Shown here: positions 7,982 through 16,851 of the stretch, one piece after another
Position numbering within the stretch: the first letter of the stretch is position 1
How the letters are laid out: every line of letters starts with the position of its first letter
Source: Vulcanococcus sp. Clear-D1
Lineage (GTDB): Bacteria; Cyanobacteriota; Cyanobacteriia; PCC-6307; Cyanobiaceae
Assembly: GCF_014654725.1 (NCBI RefSeq)
Contig: NZ_JACVZV010000013.1
Span: forward strand, 1 to 64,000
Direction: 5' to 3'
DNA: 64,000 nt
Translations under genes and position numbers: made by a program
Notes under the pieces: generated by a model
The model's input: the letters and a program-made list of their open reading frames with translations, nothing else
What the model was told of the DNA's origin: nothing
The model's database searches: none

Positions 7982-9244
7982 GTGGACAAACTGCAGAGCC
8001 TGCGGGGGATGGTGGATCTACTCCCCCAGTCCACCCCGCTCTGGCAGCGGATTGAAGCCACGGCCCGCGCTCACTTCGCGCGCGCGGCGATTGAGGAGAT
8101 CCGCACACCTGTGCTGGAGGCCACTGAGCTGTTCGCACGCGGCATCGGTGAAGCCACCGATGTGGTGGGTAAGGAGATGTACACCTTTGTCGATCGCGGC
8201 GAGCGCAGCTGCACCTTGCGGCCGGAGGGCACCGCTTCGGTGGTGCGCGCTGCGATTCAGCACGGCCTGCTGAGCCAGGGGCCGCAGCGCCTTTGGTATG
8301 GCGGGCCGATGTTCCGCTACGAGCGGCCTCAGGCCGGCCGGCAGCGGCAGTTTCACCAGATCGGCCTCGAGATGCTGGGCTTTGCTGATCCCCGCAGCGA
8401 TGTGGAAGCCATCGCCGTGGCCTGGGATCTCCTGGCGGACCTAGGGGTGCAGGGGTTGGCCCTGGAGCTCAACTCCTTGGGCAGCAGCGACGATCGAGCC
8501 CGCTACCGCGAGCAGCTGGTGGCTTGGTTGAGCGAGCGCGCCGATCAATTGGACCCGGATTCTCAGGATCGTCTGCAGCGCAATCCCCTGCGCATCTTGG
8601 ATTCGAAGAACCCCGATACCCAGGCGCTTTTAGCTGATGCGCCCACCCTGGCCGAGGCGTTGAGCCCGGAGAGCCGCGATCGCTTTGCCCGCGTGACCCA
8701 TGGCCTCACGCTGCTGGGCATCCCCTTCCAGCTCAATCCACGCCTGGTGCGCGGGCTGGATTACTACAGCCACACCGCGTTTGAAATCACCTCCACGCAG
8801 TTGGGAGCCCAGGCCACCGTGTGTGGCGGTGGTCGCTACGACGGGTTGGTGGAGCAGCTGGGTGGTCCCCCCACCGCGGCCATCGGCTGGGCTCTGGGGA
8901 TGGAGCGCTTGGCGATCCTGCTGGCACAGGCTGGTGCCGCCACCGCTGCGGCTCCTGAGGTGTACGTGGTGAGCCGCGGGGAGCAGGCTGAACCCCTGGC
9001 CTTGCAGCTGGCCCGGCAGCTGCGCCAAGCCGGCCATGCGGTGGATCTCGATCTCACGGGGGCTGCCTTCGGTAAGCAGTTCAAGCGGGCGGATCGCACC
9101 GGTGCCCGCTGGGCCGTGGTGATCGGCGACAGCGAAGCCGAGGCCGGTGTTGTGTTGTTGAAGGATTTGCGCGGGGCCAGTGGTGAGGCTTCCCAGCCTG
9201 AACAACGGCTCAGCCCCGAGGAGTTGTTGCAGCGCTTCGCTTAG
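7982..9244 (+). CDS. hisS: Histidyl-tRNA synthetase
   Basis: The 420-aa class II aminoacyl-tRNA synthetase charges tRNA-His. Visible signatures are [13 protein letters not shown] near the start, motif 2 [19 protein letters not shown] near residue 110, the histidine-specific [14 protein letters not shown] near residue 255, and motif 3 GGGRYDGL plus [13 protein letters not shown]-terminal anticodon-binding domain follows. The start is GTG 7982 with GAGCGGG just upstream; the nearby ATG at 7959 is out of frame. Length is normal. ugd begins 15 nt after the stop, so the two may be co-transcribed despite unrelated jobs. Confidence 0.95.
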   Translation: MDKLQSLRGMVDLLPQSTPLWQRIEATARAHFARAAIEEIRTPVLEATELFARGIGEATDVVGKEMYTFVDRGERSCTLRPEGTASVVRAAIQHGLLSQGPQRLWYGGPMFRYERPQAGRQRQFHQIGLEMLGFADPRSDVEAIAVAWDLLADLGVQGLALELNSLGSSDDRARYREQLVAWLSERADQLDPDSQDRLQRNPLRILDSKNPDTQALLADAPTLAEALSPESRDRFARVTHGLTLLGIPFQLNPRLVRGLDYYSHTAFEITSTQLGAQATVCGGGRYDGLVEQLGGPPTAAIGWALGMERLAILLAQAGAATAAAPEVYVVSRGEQAEPLALQLARQLRQAGHAVDLDLTGAAFGKQFKRADRTGARWAVVIGDSEAEAGVVLLKDLRGASGEASQPEQRLSPEELLQRFA

Positions 9245-9259
9245 TTTGCCCCCACCGTT

Positions 9260-10705
9260 TTGACTGATCGCGTGACCGGCACTGTTCCCGCCATTCGCAC
9301 GATCTGTTGTATCGGTGCTGGCTATGTGGGCGGGCCCACCATGGCCGTGATTGCCGACCGCTGCCCCGGCATTCAGGTGACGGTGGTGGATCTCAACGCC
9401 GAGCGCATTGCCGCCTGGAATGACGCCGACCTCAGCCGGTTGCCGGTGTATGAACCCGGTCTCGACGCGGTGGTGGGGCGTTGCCGGGGCCGCAACCTCT
9501 TCTTCAGCACCGGGGTGGAGGCTGCTATCGCCGCCGCCGACATGGTGTTCCTGTCGGTGAACACCCCCACCAAAACGAAAGGTCTTGGTGCTGGCCAAGC
9601 CAGTGATCTGCGCTGGGTGGAGGCCTCGGCTCGTTCGGTGGCGGCCCACGCCCAGGGGCACACGATTGTGGTGGAGAAGAGCACGTTGCCGGTGCGCACC
9701 GCCGCCACCGTGCAGGCCATCCTCCAGGCGGCGCAGGGCGAGGCCGAGGCGGTGCCGGAACACAAAACCTTTTCGGTGCTGTCCAATCCCGAGTTTTTGG
9801 CGGAAGGCACCGCCGTGGCTGATCTCGAGCAGCCCGATCGCGTGTTGATCGGCGGCGATGACCCACAGGCGATCGAGGCTTTGGCCTCGGTGTATGCCCA
9901 TTGGGTGCCCAAGGAGCGAATCCTGCGCACCAATCTGTGGAGTAGCGAGCTCTCCAAGCTCACCGCCAATGCCTTTTTGGCGCAGCGGATCAGCTCGATC
10001 AACAGCATCGCTGCCTTCTGTGAATCCACGGGCGCGGATGTGGGTGAAGTGGCCCGGGCGATTGGCGCCGACTCACGCATTGGGCCCAAGTTTTTACAAG
10101 CCGGACCAGGGTTTGGCGGCAGTTGTTTTCAGAAAGACATTCTCAATTTGGTGTATCTCTGCGGTCATTACGGCCTGCATGAGGTGGCGGCCTATTGGCA
10201 GAGCGTGGTCGATCTCAACACCTGGCAGCAGCACCGCATTGCGCGCTTGGTGGTGAACAACCTGTTCGGCACCGTGACGGGTAAGCGCCTGGCGGTGCTT
10301 GGCTTTGCCTTCAAGGCCGATACCAACGACACCCGCGAGGCGCCCGCGATCCGGATCTGCCGCGATCTGCTGGAAGAGGGTGCCGATCTGGCGATCTACG
10401 ACCCGAAGGTTGCCCCTGAGCAAATCGCCCGGGATCTGGGTCTGGCACCGAGTGCGGCCAGCTCCGGTCTCTCGGGAGAAGGCCGTTGGCAGTTGGCGGG
10501 ATCGGTGGAGGACGCCGTGGGCGGCGCTGATGCAGCGCTGATTCTCACGGAGTGGCAGGCCTTCCGCCAGCTGCCCTGGGCGCAGTTGGCCTCGCAGATG
10601 CGTCAGCCGGCATGGGTGTTTGACGCGCGCGCTGTGGTGGATCCGGAGCAGGTGCGTGCAGCCGGTTTACGCCTCTGGCGCGTGGGCGACGGCAAGATCG
10701 GTTGA
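9260..10705 (+). CDS. ugd: UDP-glucose 6-dehydrogenase, eukaryote-like type
   Basis: The 481-aa enzyme oxidises UDP-glucose to UDP-glucuronate with two NAD+. It begins with the Rossmann motif [18 protein letters not shown]; this GYVGGPT form and the overall length are those of the animal/plant-like subgroup rather than the shorter bacterial Ugd. The catalytic Cys lies in [19 protein letters not shown] near residue 290, and the C-terminal UDP-binding domain contains [17 protein letters not shown]. The start is TTG 9260 or GTG 9272. It is followed directly by UDP-glucuronate decarboxylase and UDP-glucuronate 4-epimerase genes, the two next steps for its product. Confidence 0.93.
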   Translation: MTDRVTGTVPAIRTICCIGAGYVGGPTMAVIADRCPGIQVTVVDLNAERIAAWNDADLSRLPVYEPGLDAVVGRCRGRNLFFSTGVEAAIAAADMVFLSVNTPTKTKGLGAGQASDLRWVEASARSVAAHAQGHTIVVEKSTLPVRTAATVQAILQAAQGEAEAVPEHKTFSVLSNPEFLAEGTAVADLEQPDRVLIGGDDPQAIEALASVYAHWVPKERILRTNLWSSELSKLTANAFLAQRISSINSIAAFCESTGADVGEVARAIGADSRIGPKFLQAGPGFGGSCFQKDILNLVYLCGHYGLHEVAAYWQSVVDLNTWQQHRIARLVVNNLFGTVTGKRLAVLGFAFKADTNDTREAPAIRICRDLLEEGADLAIYDPKVAPEQIARDLGLAPSAASSGLSGEGRWQLAGSVEDAVGGADAALILTEWQAFRQLPWAQLASQMRQPAWVFDARAVVDPEQVRAAGLRLWRVGDGKIG

Positions 10706-10721
10706 TCGGAGACCCTCCTTC

Positions 10722-11669
10722 ATGCCCGCCTCGCTGACCCGCAATCTGGTGACCGGTGGTGCCGGCTTTGTGGGCTCCCACCTCGTGGACCGGCTGATGG
10801 AAGCCGGCGAGGAGGTGATTTGCCTCGATAACTACTTCACCGGGCGCAAGGTCAACGTGGCCCGTTGGATGGGGCATCCCCGCTTCGAGTTGATCCGCCA
10901 CGACGTGACCGACCCGATCCTGCTGGAGGTGGATCGGATCTGGCATTTGGCCTGCCCCGCTTCGCCGGTGCACTATCAGCACAATCCGATCAAAACGGCG
11001 AAAACCAGTTTTCTCGGCACCTACAACATGCTCGGCCTGGCTCGCCGCGTCGGTGCTCGCCTGTTGCTGGCTTCCACCAGTGAGGTGTACGGCGATCCTG
11101 AGGTGCATCCCCAGCCGGAGAGCTACCGGGGCAATGTGAACACGCATGGCCTTCGTGCTTGTTACGACGAGGGCAAGCGTGTGGCCGAAACGCTTTGCTT
11201 CGATTACCAGCGCATGCATGGCACGCAGATCCGGATCGCCCGCATCTTCAACACCTATGGGCCGCGCATGTTGCCGGATGACGGCCGTGTGGTGAGCAAT
11301 TTCATTGTGCAGGCGCTGCGTGCTCAGCCCCTCACGCTCTACGGTGATGGCTCGCAAACGCGGTCGTTCTGCTACGTGGACGATCTGGTGGAAGGGTTAA
11401 TCCGCCTGATGAATGGTGTGCACGCCGGTCCGATCAACCTCGGTAATCCAAGTGAATTTACGATTCGCCAGCTTGCTGAATTGGTGCGTGACTGCATCAA
11501 TCCTGGCCTGCAATTGGTTTCTGAGCCGATGCCTGAGGACGACCCCTCGCAGCGTCAGCCTCTGATAGAGCTCGCGAAGAATCAATTGGGGTGGCACCCC
11601 ACGATCCCCTTGCAGCAGGGTCTGGAGCCCACCATCGCCTACTTCCGCGACCGATTGGCTGAAGCCTGA
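10722..11669 (+). CDS. uxs: UDP-glucuronate decarboxylase (UDP-xylose synthase)
   Basis: The frame is open from 10620, but ATG 10722 follows GGAG and starts at the conserved [20 protein letters not shown], giving 315 aa. The SDR fold shows the glycine motif [15 protein letters not shown], the UXS-typical [12 protein letters not shown], the STSEVYGDP catalytic Ser/Thr segment, and YDEGKR as the YxxxK pair. The family decarboxylates UDP-glucuronate to UDP-xylose using bound NAD+. It sits between ugd (17 nt) and the 4-epimerase (2 nt), a clear operon. UDP-apiose or 4-keto-pentose production are alternatives within the family. Confidence 0.92.
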   Translation: MPASLTRNLVTGGAGFVGSHLVDRLMEAGEEVICLDNYFTGRKVNVARWMGHPRFELIRHDVTDPILLEVDRIWHLACPASPVHYQHNPIKTAKTSFLGTYNMLGLARRVGARLLLASTSEVYGDPEVHPQPESYRGNVNTHGLRACYDEGKRVAETLCFDYQRMHGTQIRIARIFNTYGPRMLPDDGRVVSNFIVQALRAQPLTLYGDGSQTRSFCYVDDLVEGLIRLMNGVHAGPINLGNPSEFTIRQLAELVRDCINPGLQLVSEPMPEDDPSQRQPLIELAKNQLGWHPTIPLQQGLEPTIAYFRDRLAEA

Positions 11670-11671
11670 GC

Positions 11672-12706
11672 ATGCAGCGTCCCATTCTGATTACCGGCGT
11701 TGCCGGCTTCATCGGTGCAGCGGTTGCTGAGACGTTGCTTCAGCGCGGCGAGGCGGTGTTGGGGATCGACAACCTCAACAGCTACTACACCCCTGCTTTG
11801 AAGCAGGCCCGGTTGGAGCGTCTGCAGCAGAGGCCTGAAGCTGCGCAGGGCTTCCAGTTCCTGCCCATCGACGTCGACGACACGGCCGCGATGGCGGCGT
11901 TGTTCGCCTCCCATCGCCCACGGGCGGTGGTGCATCTGGCGGCGCAGGCGGGGGTTCGCTACTCGCTGGAGAACCCTTCTGCCTACATCCAGAGCAACCT
12001 GGTGGGTTTCGGCCACATCCTCGAGGGGTGCCGGCATCACGGCGTGGAGCATCTGGTGTATGCCTCCAGTAGTTCGGTGTATGGCGGCAATCGAGCGATG
12101 CCGTTTTCCGAGCAGCACGCGGTGAATCATCCGGTGAGCCTTTATGCGGCCACCAAGAAGGCGAATGAATTGATGGCGCACACCTACAGCCATCTCTATG
12201 GCTTGCCCGCCACAGGTCTGCGCTTTTTCACGGTGTATGGCCCCTGGGGCCGGCCCGATATGGCACCGATGTTGTTTGCGCGCGCCATCCTGGCTGGTGA
12301 GCCGATCCGGGTGTTTAACCATGGCCGGATGCAGCGCGACTTCACCTACATCGATGACATCGCAGAAGGCGTGATCCGCTGCCTCGACAAGCCAGCCACG
12401 GCTGATCCCCTCTTCGATCCACTGCAGCCCAATCCCGCCACAGCCGCTGTGCCGCATCGGGTGTTCAACATCGGCAATGCCCAGCCCACGGAGCTGTTGC
12501 GTTTCATCGAGGTGCTCGAGCAGGCCCTCGGTCGCCGGGCGATTCAGGATCTGCAGCCGATGCAGCCGGGCGATGTGGTGGCCACGGCTGCCGATACCTC
12601 GGCGCTGGAGGCCTGGGTGGGTTTCCGTCCGTCCACCTCGATCGAGCAGGGCGTTGATGCGTTTGCCCGCTGGTATCGGGAAATGGATCAGGCGCTGGTG
12701 GTCTGA
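11672..12706 (+). CDS. UDP-glucuronate 4-epimerase family protein
   Basis: The 344-aa SDR epimerase has the NAD motif ITGVAGFIGAAVAETLL and the family-typical GIDNLNSYYTPALKQARL. ASSSSVYGG and the catalytic YAATKKANELMAHTYSHLYG are present, as is RFFTVYGPWGRPDMA, strongly characteristic of UDP-glucuronate 4-epimerases of capsule clusters (CapI/LspL/plant GAE). It would make UDP-galacturonate from the ugd product. ATG 11672 is 2 nt after the uxs stop. Its place as last gene of ugd-uxs-epimerase supports the substrate assignment. A strict UDP-glucose epimerase role is less likely because galE is also present. Confidence 0.88.
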   Translation: MQRPILITGVAGFIGAAVAETLLQRGEAVLGIDNLNSYYTPALKQARLERLQQRPEAAQGFQFLPIDVDDTAAMAALFASHRPRAVVHLAAQAGVRYSLENPSAYIQSNLVGFGHILEGCRHHGVEHLVYASSSSVYGGNRAMPFSEQHAVNHPVSLYAATKKANELMAHTYSHLYGLPATGLRFFTVYGPWGRPDMAPMLFARAILAGEPIRVFNHGRMQRDFTYIDDIAEGVIRCLDKPATADPLFDPLQPNPATAAVPHRVFNIGNAQPTELLRFIEVLEQALGRRAIQDLQPMQPGDVVATAADTSALEAWVGFRPSTSIEQGVDAFARWYREMDQALVV

Positions 12707-12742
12707 GCTCGCCAGACGCGGGCAAGCCCAACGCGCTCGAGC

Positions 12743-12766
12743 AAAAAAAAGGAGCCTCGCGGCCCC
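12743..12766 (-). terminator. Intrinsic terminator of psbEFLJ
   Basis: On the minus strand GGGGCC, a GCGA loop and GGCTCC form a 6-bp stem with one G-T pair, followed by eight Ts. It lies about 50 nt past the psbJ stop, in the right orientation. Confidence 0.75.
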
Positions 12767-12814
12767 TGAATCGGTTGAAGCTGATCGCGCTGTTGGACGC
12801 GAGCGAGGTACCGA

Positions 12815-13015
12815 TCAGGCGGAACCCACACCGGTGTAAGAGCCGTAGAAGAACAGGCCCACCACGAAGATCACAGCCATACCGCCAGCAGTGGCCACGA
12901 GCCACAGGGGCAGGGTGCCTTCGGTCCAGCGGGAGCGCCAGGCAACAGCCGGGCGGCCATCAGGCAGGCGATCGGGAATTCTGCCGTCAGGCAGACCGGA
13001 TTTCTTGCCGCTCAT
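12815..13015 (-). CDS. psbJ: Photosystem II protein J
   Basis: The 66-aa product has one membrane helix near the C terminus ([20 protein letters not shown]) ending [11 protein letters not shown], the typical PsbJ tail. PsbJ is a low-molecular-weight PSII subunit near cytochrome b559, affecting electron flow from QA to QB. The family core is about 40 residues. This form has an N-terminal extension with [19 protein letters not shown], as in picocyanobacteria. Last gene of psbE-F-L-J, 15 nt after psbL, with a terminator downstream. Confidence 0.95.
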   Translation of the reverse strand: MSGKKSGLPDGRIPDRLPDGRPAVAWRSRWTEGTLPLWLVATAGGMAVIFVVGLFFYGSYTGVGSA

Positions 13016-13030
13016 CTCAGATCCTCCTGA

Positions 13031-13150
13031 TCAGTTGAAGAAGTAGCTGGAGAACAGGATCCCGCAGGTGAACACGAACAGCAGGCCTAGATACAGGCTG
13101 GTGCGGTTCAGTTCAACCGGCAGGTTGTTCGGGTTGGGATTGCGTTGCAT
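13031..13150 (-). CDS. psbL: Photosystem II protein L
   Basis: A 39-aa product is read from ATG 13150 to TGA 13031. It begins [20 protein letters not shown], followed by a single membrane helix [19 protein letters not shown], which is the full PsbL pattern. The protein sits at the PSII monomer interface and is needed for QA function and dimer stability. It lies 12 nt after psbF and 15 nt before psbJ. Confidence 0.96.
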   Translation of the reverse strand: MQRNPNPNNLPVELNRTSLYLGLLFVFTCGILFSSYFFN

Positions 13151-13162
13151 GACGTGCGGTCC

Positions 13163-13300
13163 TCAGCGACGGATGAACTGCATGGCAGCCAGGGCACCCA
13201 GGAAGAACACCGTGGGGATGCCGAGGGCGTGCACCGCGAGCCACCGGACCGTGAAGATCGGATAGTTGCGCGGGGTGGTGCTGGCAGGAACTTGGGTCAT
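13163..13300 (-). CDS. psbF: Cytochrome b559 beta subunit
   Basis: A 45-aa product is read from ATG 13300 to TGA 13163. The sequence around [20 protein letters not shown] contains the helix start and the heme-ligand His (RWLAVHALG) of PsbF, with [14 protein letters not shown] at the C terminus. With PsbE it forms the b559 heme in the PSII core. It starts 3 nt after the psbE stop. Confidence 0.97.
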   Translation of the reverse strand: MTQVPASTTPRNYPIFTVRWLAVHALGIPTVFFLGALAAMQFIRR

Positions 13301-13303
13301 GGC

Positions 13304-13552
13304 TTATTTCAGGCGCTGGTCGAGGGAGGCCTTGGCGTCGTAGCGCTGGCTCACCACGGGAGCCTTCACGTCCTGCGTCTGGAAGTAAGCATCCGGACGG
13401 GGCGTGCCGAAGGCGTCGTAGGCCAGACCGGTGGACACGAACAGGAAGCCCGCCAGGAAAATCGCCGGCAGGGTCACGGCATGGATCACCCAGTAACGGA
13501 TGCTCGTGATGATTTCGAAAAACGGGCGTTCACCCGTTGAGCCGGCGGCCAT
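13304..13552 (-). CDS. psbE: Cytochrome b559 alpha subunit
   Basis: The 82-aa product has a cytoplasmic N terminus, one helix with the heme-ligand His in [20 protein letters not shown], and a lumenal tail including [10 protein letters not shown] and the terminal SLDQRLK. Length and motifs match PsbE. It is the first gene of psbEFLJ, 84 nt after ycf48 on the same strand. The rubA-ycf48-psbEFLJ order is the usual cyanobacterial arrangement and links assembly factors with their target subunits. Confidence 0.97.
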   Translation of the reverse strand: MAAGSTGERPFFEIITSIRYWVIHAVTLPAIFLAGFLFVSTGLAYDAFGTPRPDAYFQTQDVKAPVVSQRYDAKASLDQRLK

Positions 13553-13636
13553 GAGCAGCGAGCATTCAGCTGGGTGATCCTAGGCCTGAGGAGGCGGCTG
13601 CCGGGATCGCGCTGCCGCCTTGGTTACAGAGCGTTG

Positions 13637-14632
13637 TTAGCCCACCCAGCGCAGCAGCGAGCCGCGTTCGCCCATCACGAAGCCCTTGCCGTCGTCGAAG
13701 AAAGCGATGCGGGTGAAGTTGGTGGGTTGTTGGCTGCCCACTGGGTCTTTCTGCCAGGTTTTGCCGCCGTCGTTGCTCACCAGCAGGGTGCCGCTGCCAC
13801 CGCCCGTCCAGATCGCACCACTGGGATCCCAGGCCATATCGAGATAGCCGTAGCCGTTCACGATCGGCACCACCGGCTTGCTCCATTCATCCGGGCTGTC
13901 GGCATCCGGGCTGAAGCGCATCTGGGCGCCGCGGGCCAGCATCCACAGCGCGCCATCGGGCTGGAAGCCCATCGATTGCAGGCGTTGGCTGCTGACGCGC
14001 TGGTGGGGTGTCCACACCGTGTCACCGGGGTTCCAGGTGGCGAAGAAGTTGCCCAGGCCGCTCACGCTCACATAACGACCATCGGTGCTGCGGCGCAGAT
14101 CGCGCACGGCGCCGGCGGCATCTTCCACCTCGGCCTGCCAGGTGTTGCCTCCATCGTTGGTGCGATAAACGGCGCCCACGTTGGTGGCCAGCTCGGCGCG
14201 GCTGCGCCCCTGGGCGGTGACCAGATAGGGCTCGCCAGGGAGCTTGGTGTCGAGGAAGAGGCGGCTCCAGTTCTGGCCGCCATCGGTGCTGTGCAACAGC
14301 AGGCCGGGTTGGCCCACGATCCAGCCTTCATCCCCGGAGAAATCCACGCTGATCAGGCGGAAGTTTTCCTCCTCCGGTAGCTCGAGGGCGCGCTCCTGCC
14401 AGGAAGCTCCCCCGTCGTTGGTTTCCAGGATCAGGCGATTGCTGCCCACCAGGAAGCCATGGCGGCTGTCGGTGAACGCCAGATCCAGTGGATTGGATTT
14501 GGTGTGGATGTCCACGGGCTGCCAGGGGCTGGCGCCGGCACTGGCGAGCCCGGAGCTCACGCAGCCGCTCAGGCCGAGGGAGAGCACCAGGGCGAGCGCC
14601 AGGGCGCTGAGGGAGGAGAGAAAACGCGACAT
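13637..14632 (-). CDS. ycf48: Photosystem II assembly factor Ycf48 (HCF136)
   Basis: The start is ATG 14632 (331 aa), giving an N-terminal lipoprotein-type signal ALALVLSLGLSGC with the lipobox Cys near residue 21. The mature part is a series of beta-propeller blades with repeated NDGGxxW-type turns (ETNDGGASWQE, STDGGQNWSRLF, RTNDGGNTWQAEV, SNDGGKTWQKD). Ycf48 binds nascent D1 in the thylakoid lumen and is needed for early PSII assembly and repair. It lies 7 nt after the rubredoxin gene and upstream of psbEFLJ. Confidence 0.95.
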   Translation of the reverse strand: MSRFLSSLSALALALVLSLGLSGCVSSGLASAGASPWQPVDIHTKSNPLDLAFTDSRHGFLVGSNRLILETNDGGASWQERALELPEEENFRLISVDFSGDEGWIVGQPGLLLHSTDGGQNWSRLFLDTKLPGEPYLVTAQGRSRAELATNVGAVYRTNDGGNTWQAEVEDAAGAVRDLRRSTDGRYVSVSGLGNFFATWNPGDTVWTPHQRVSSQRLQSMGFQPDGALWMLARGAQMRFSPDADSPDEWSKPVVPIVNGYGYLDMAWDPSGAIWTGGGSGTLLVSNDGGKTWQKDPVGSQQPTNFTRIAFFDDGKGFVMGERGSLLRWVG

Positions 14633-14639
14633 GCCGTGC

Positions 14640-15047
14640 TCAGCGCAGGGAATACAGAGAAAGGAAGAAGGCGATGGCCAGCGCGAAGCCACCGAAGATC
14701 AGCACATTCTTCTGGCCTGGGGTGAGCTGGTTCACCCCGAGGCCGTAGCCGAGGTTTTCCTCGAACCCGCTCGGTTTGTTGCGGGGGCCAATGTCTTTGA
14801 ACGCCTTGGTCTGGCTGCGGCAAACCGGGCAGCGGAAACTGAGCGGATCAAGGGCGCTGAAGGGCGTACCGGGTTCGATCGCCAGTTTTTTGATCCCTTC
14901 AGCCGGGTCGAACACGAAGCCGCAGCTGCGGCATTCGAAACGGTGCGTGTCCGGATTATCGACCGGTGCTTCCGGCGCGGCCACGGCATTTGCGTCCTGC
15001 GGGACTTCGCTGGCGGGGGCCTGCTCCTGAACTGGGTCCTCGCTCAC
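14640..15047 (-). CDS. rub: Membrane-anchored rubredoxin (RubA type)
   Basis: The 135-aa product starts at GTG 15047. After an acidic N-terminal linker, the rubredoxin domain (about residues 35-85) has the iron ligands in ECRSCGFVFDPAEG and FRCPVCRS. A C-terminal membrane helix NVLIFGGFALAIAFFLSLY follows. Cyanobacterial RubA is required for PSII (and in some species PSI) accumulation as a one-electron carrier or assembly factor at the membrane. It is transcribed with ycf48 and divergent from ndhC about 110 nt away. Confidence 0.94.
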   Translation of the reverse strand: MSEDPVQEQAPASEVPQDANAVAAPEAPVDNPDTHRFECRSCGFVFDPAEGIKKLAIEPGTPFSALDPLSFRCPVCRSQTKAFKDIGPRNKPSGFEENLGYGLGVNQLTPGQKNVLIFGGFALAIAFFLSLYSLR

Positions 15048-15159
15048 GGCATGGCGGTGATGGTGGTGGGAACTCTAGGAACTGGCTTCAGCCCGGCGAT
15101 CTGACCCAGGCCCGAGCCATGGATGCCAAACTGACCCGACGGTTGGGCAGATGGCGCCC

Positions 15160-15522
15160 GTGTTCGTTCTCTCCGGCTACGACGCCTTTCTGGGCTTCCT
15201 GCTGATCGCAGCAGCGGTGCCCGTGTTGGCGCTCGTCACCAACAAGATCGTGTCGCCCAAGTCGCGCACGGGTGAACGGGATCTCACCTACGAATCGGGC
15301 ATGGAGCCCATCGGCGGTGCCTGGATTCAGTTCAACATCCGCTACTACATGTTTGCGCTGGTCTTCGTGATCTTCGACGTGGAGACCGTGTTCCTCTATC
15401 CGTGGGCCGTGGCCTTCCATCGCCTCGGCCTGCTGGCCTTCATTGAGGCTCTGGTGTTCATCGCCATCCTGGTGGTGGCCCTGGCCTATGCCTGGCGCAA
15501 GGGCGCCCTCGAGTGGAGCTGA
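15160..15522 (+). CDS. ndhC: NADH dehydrogenase-like complex subunit 3 (NdhC)
   Basis: GTG 15160 gives a 120-aa protein beginning [20 protein letters not shown], the normal NdhC length; ATG 15151 would add three residues. Three membrane helices are visible, with the conserved [20 protein letters not shown] and the acidic [12 protein letters not shown]. NdhC is a thylakoid membrane subunit of NDH-1, which handles ferredoxin-driven cyclic electron flow, respiration and CO2 uptake. It begins ndhC-ndhK-ndhJ, with ndhK 6 nt downstream. Confidence 0.96.
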   Translation: MFVLSGYDAFLGFLLIAAAVPVLALVTNKIVSPKSRTGERDLTYESGMEPIGGAWIQFNIRYYMFALVFVIFDVETVFLYPWAVAFHRLGLLAFIEALVFIAILVVALAYAWRKGALEWS

Positions 15523-15528
15523 TCTGAG

Positions 15529-16293
15529 ATGACCCCCTCCTCTGCAACCTCCGGCATGGCCGAGGCCCTCTCCATCAATGCCCTGCGTGATCAGCGCGGT
15601 GCCAGCTGCAACCCGGTGGGAGCTCCGGCGGTCACCTCGGATCTCTCCGAGAACGTGATTCTCACCACGCTCGACGACCTGCACAACTGGGCCCGCCTCA
15701 GCAGCCTCTGGCCGCTCCTCTATGGCACTGCCTGCTGCTTCATCGAGTTTGCGGCGCTGATCGGCTCCCGCTTCGACTTCGACCGTTTCGGTCTGGTGCC
15801 CCGCTCCAGCCCGCGCCAGGCCGACCTGTTGATCGTGGCCGGCACGGTGACGATGAAAATGGCGCCGGCTCTGGTGCGCCTCTACGAGCAGATGCCTGAG
15901 CCCAAGTACGTGATCGCTATGGGCGCCTGCACGATCACCGGCGGCATGTTCTCAGCCGACTCCACCACTGCTGTGCGCGGTGTGGACAAGTTGATCCCGG
16001 TGGATCTTTATCTCCCGGGTTGCCCCCCGCGGCCTGAAGCGATCTTTGATGCGGTGATCAAGCTGCGCAAGAAGGTGGGCAATGAAGCGCTTTCGGAGCG
16101 CGGCAACCTCCTTCCCACCCATCGCTACTGCACGGTGGCCCATCAGATGAAGGCCGTCGAGCCGATCGTGGACGGCCGCTACCTCCGTGCTGAAACCCAG
16201 AAGGCCGCCTTGGCCGCCGCCGAGGGTCTGCCCGTGTCTGCTGCCGAGGGTCTGCCTGTGGCCGCCGCCAACCCCGCCATCAATCCCGCCTGA
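15529..16293 (+). CDS. ndhK: NADH dehydrogenase-like complex subunit K
   Basis: The 254-aa NuoB/PSST family subunit carries the N2 iron-sulfur cluster. Ligand motifs are [24 protein letters not shown] and [13 protein letters not shown]. The core ends near residue 215. The tail is Ala/Pro-rich and contains an 8-residue tandem repeat ([16 protein letters not shown]). It is the second gene of ndhCKJ, 3 nt before ndhJ. The start may be the ATG at residue 10, since the first residues are poorly conserved. Confidence 0.96.
   Translation: MTPSSATSGMAEALSINALRDQRGASCNPVGAPAVTSDLSENVILTTLDDLHNWARLSSLWPLLYGTACCFIEFAALIGSRFDFDRFGLVPRSSPRQADLLIVAGTVTMKMAPALVRLYEQMPEPKYVIAMGACTITGGMFSADSTTAVRGVDKLIPVDLYLPGCPPRPEAIFDAVIKLRKKVGNEALSERGNLLPTHRYCTVAHQMKAVEPIVDGRYLRAETQKAALAAAEGLPVSAAEGLPVAAANPAINPA
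16216..16263 (+). repeat. Two 24-bp tandem units in the ndhK tail
   Basis: Units at 16216-16239 and 16240-16263 differ at only a few positions and encode AAEGLPVS then AAEGLPVA. They lie in the variable C-terminal tail beyond the conserved NdhK core and keep the reading frame. Confidence 0.85.
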
Positions 16294-16296
16294 GCC

Positions 16297-16851
16297 ATGC
16301 CTGAGGACACCGCTCAACCCACCCTCACGGCACCTGAACCCGGGCCGGTGAGCCGCTGGCTCAGCAGCCAGGGCTTCGAGCATGAGCTGCTCGAGCCGGA
16401 TCATCTCGGCGTGGAAGTGCTGGGTGTGGAGGCACCCTTCCTCCCCCTGATCGCCACCGCCCTGAAGGCCTCCGGCTTCGACTACCTCCAGTGCCAGGGC
16501 GGCTACGACGAAGGCCCCGGTGGACGCCTGGTGAGCTTCTATCACCTGGTGAAACTGGGCTCGCTGGCCGACCAATGCAGTGCCGGCCAGCCGCTCCCCT
16601 CGGATCTCAAACCGGAGGAGGTGCGCCTGAAGGTGTTCCTACCCCGTGATGGAGCTCTCTCCATCCCCAGCCTCTACGGCCTGTTCCGCGGTGCGGATTG
16701 GCAGGAGCGCGAAACCTTCGACATGTATGGCATCAGCTTCGAGGGCCATCCCCATCCGAAGCGCCTGCTGATGCCGGAGGACTGGCAGGGTTTCCCGCTG
16801 CGCAAGGACTACGTGCAGCCCGATTTCTACGAAATGCAGGACGCCTACTGA
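16297..16851 (+). CDS. ndhJ: NADH dehydrogenase-like complex subunit J
   Basis: The 184-aa product belongs to the NuoC 30-kDa subunit family. The diagnostic C-terminal region has [36 protein letters not shown] and the terminal DFYEMQDAY. NdhJ is in the peripheral arm of NDH-1 next to NdhK. It ends the ndhCKJ operon, and its last 7 bases overlap the end of the convergent yvcK gene. Slightly longer at the N terminus than short NuoC forms, as usual in cyanobacteria. Confidence 0.95.
   Translation: MPEDTAQPTLTAPEPGPVSRWLSSQGFEHELLEPDHLGVEVLGVEAPFLPLIATALKASGFDYLQCQGGYDEGPGGRLVSFYHLVKLGSLADQCSAGQPLPSDLKPEEVRLKVFLPRDGALSIPSLYGLFRGADWQERETFDMYGISFEGHPHPKRLLMPEDWQGFPLRKDYVQPDFYEMQDAY

Noticed and set aside
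8630-9901. Long open frame on the minus strand (about 423 codons)
   Set aside because: It lies antisense to hisS and ugd, has His/Gly/Arg-rich low-information sequence and no motif. It is an artefact of high-GC third positions.
13592-13620. Hairpin AGGCGGC / GCCGCCT between ycf48 and psbE
   Set aside because: Only 7 bp with a 15-nt loop and no T-run; in this GC-rich context it is weak evidence for a terminator or attenuator.
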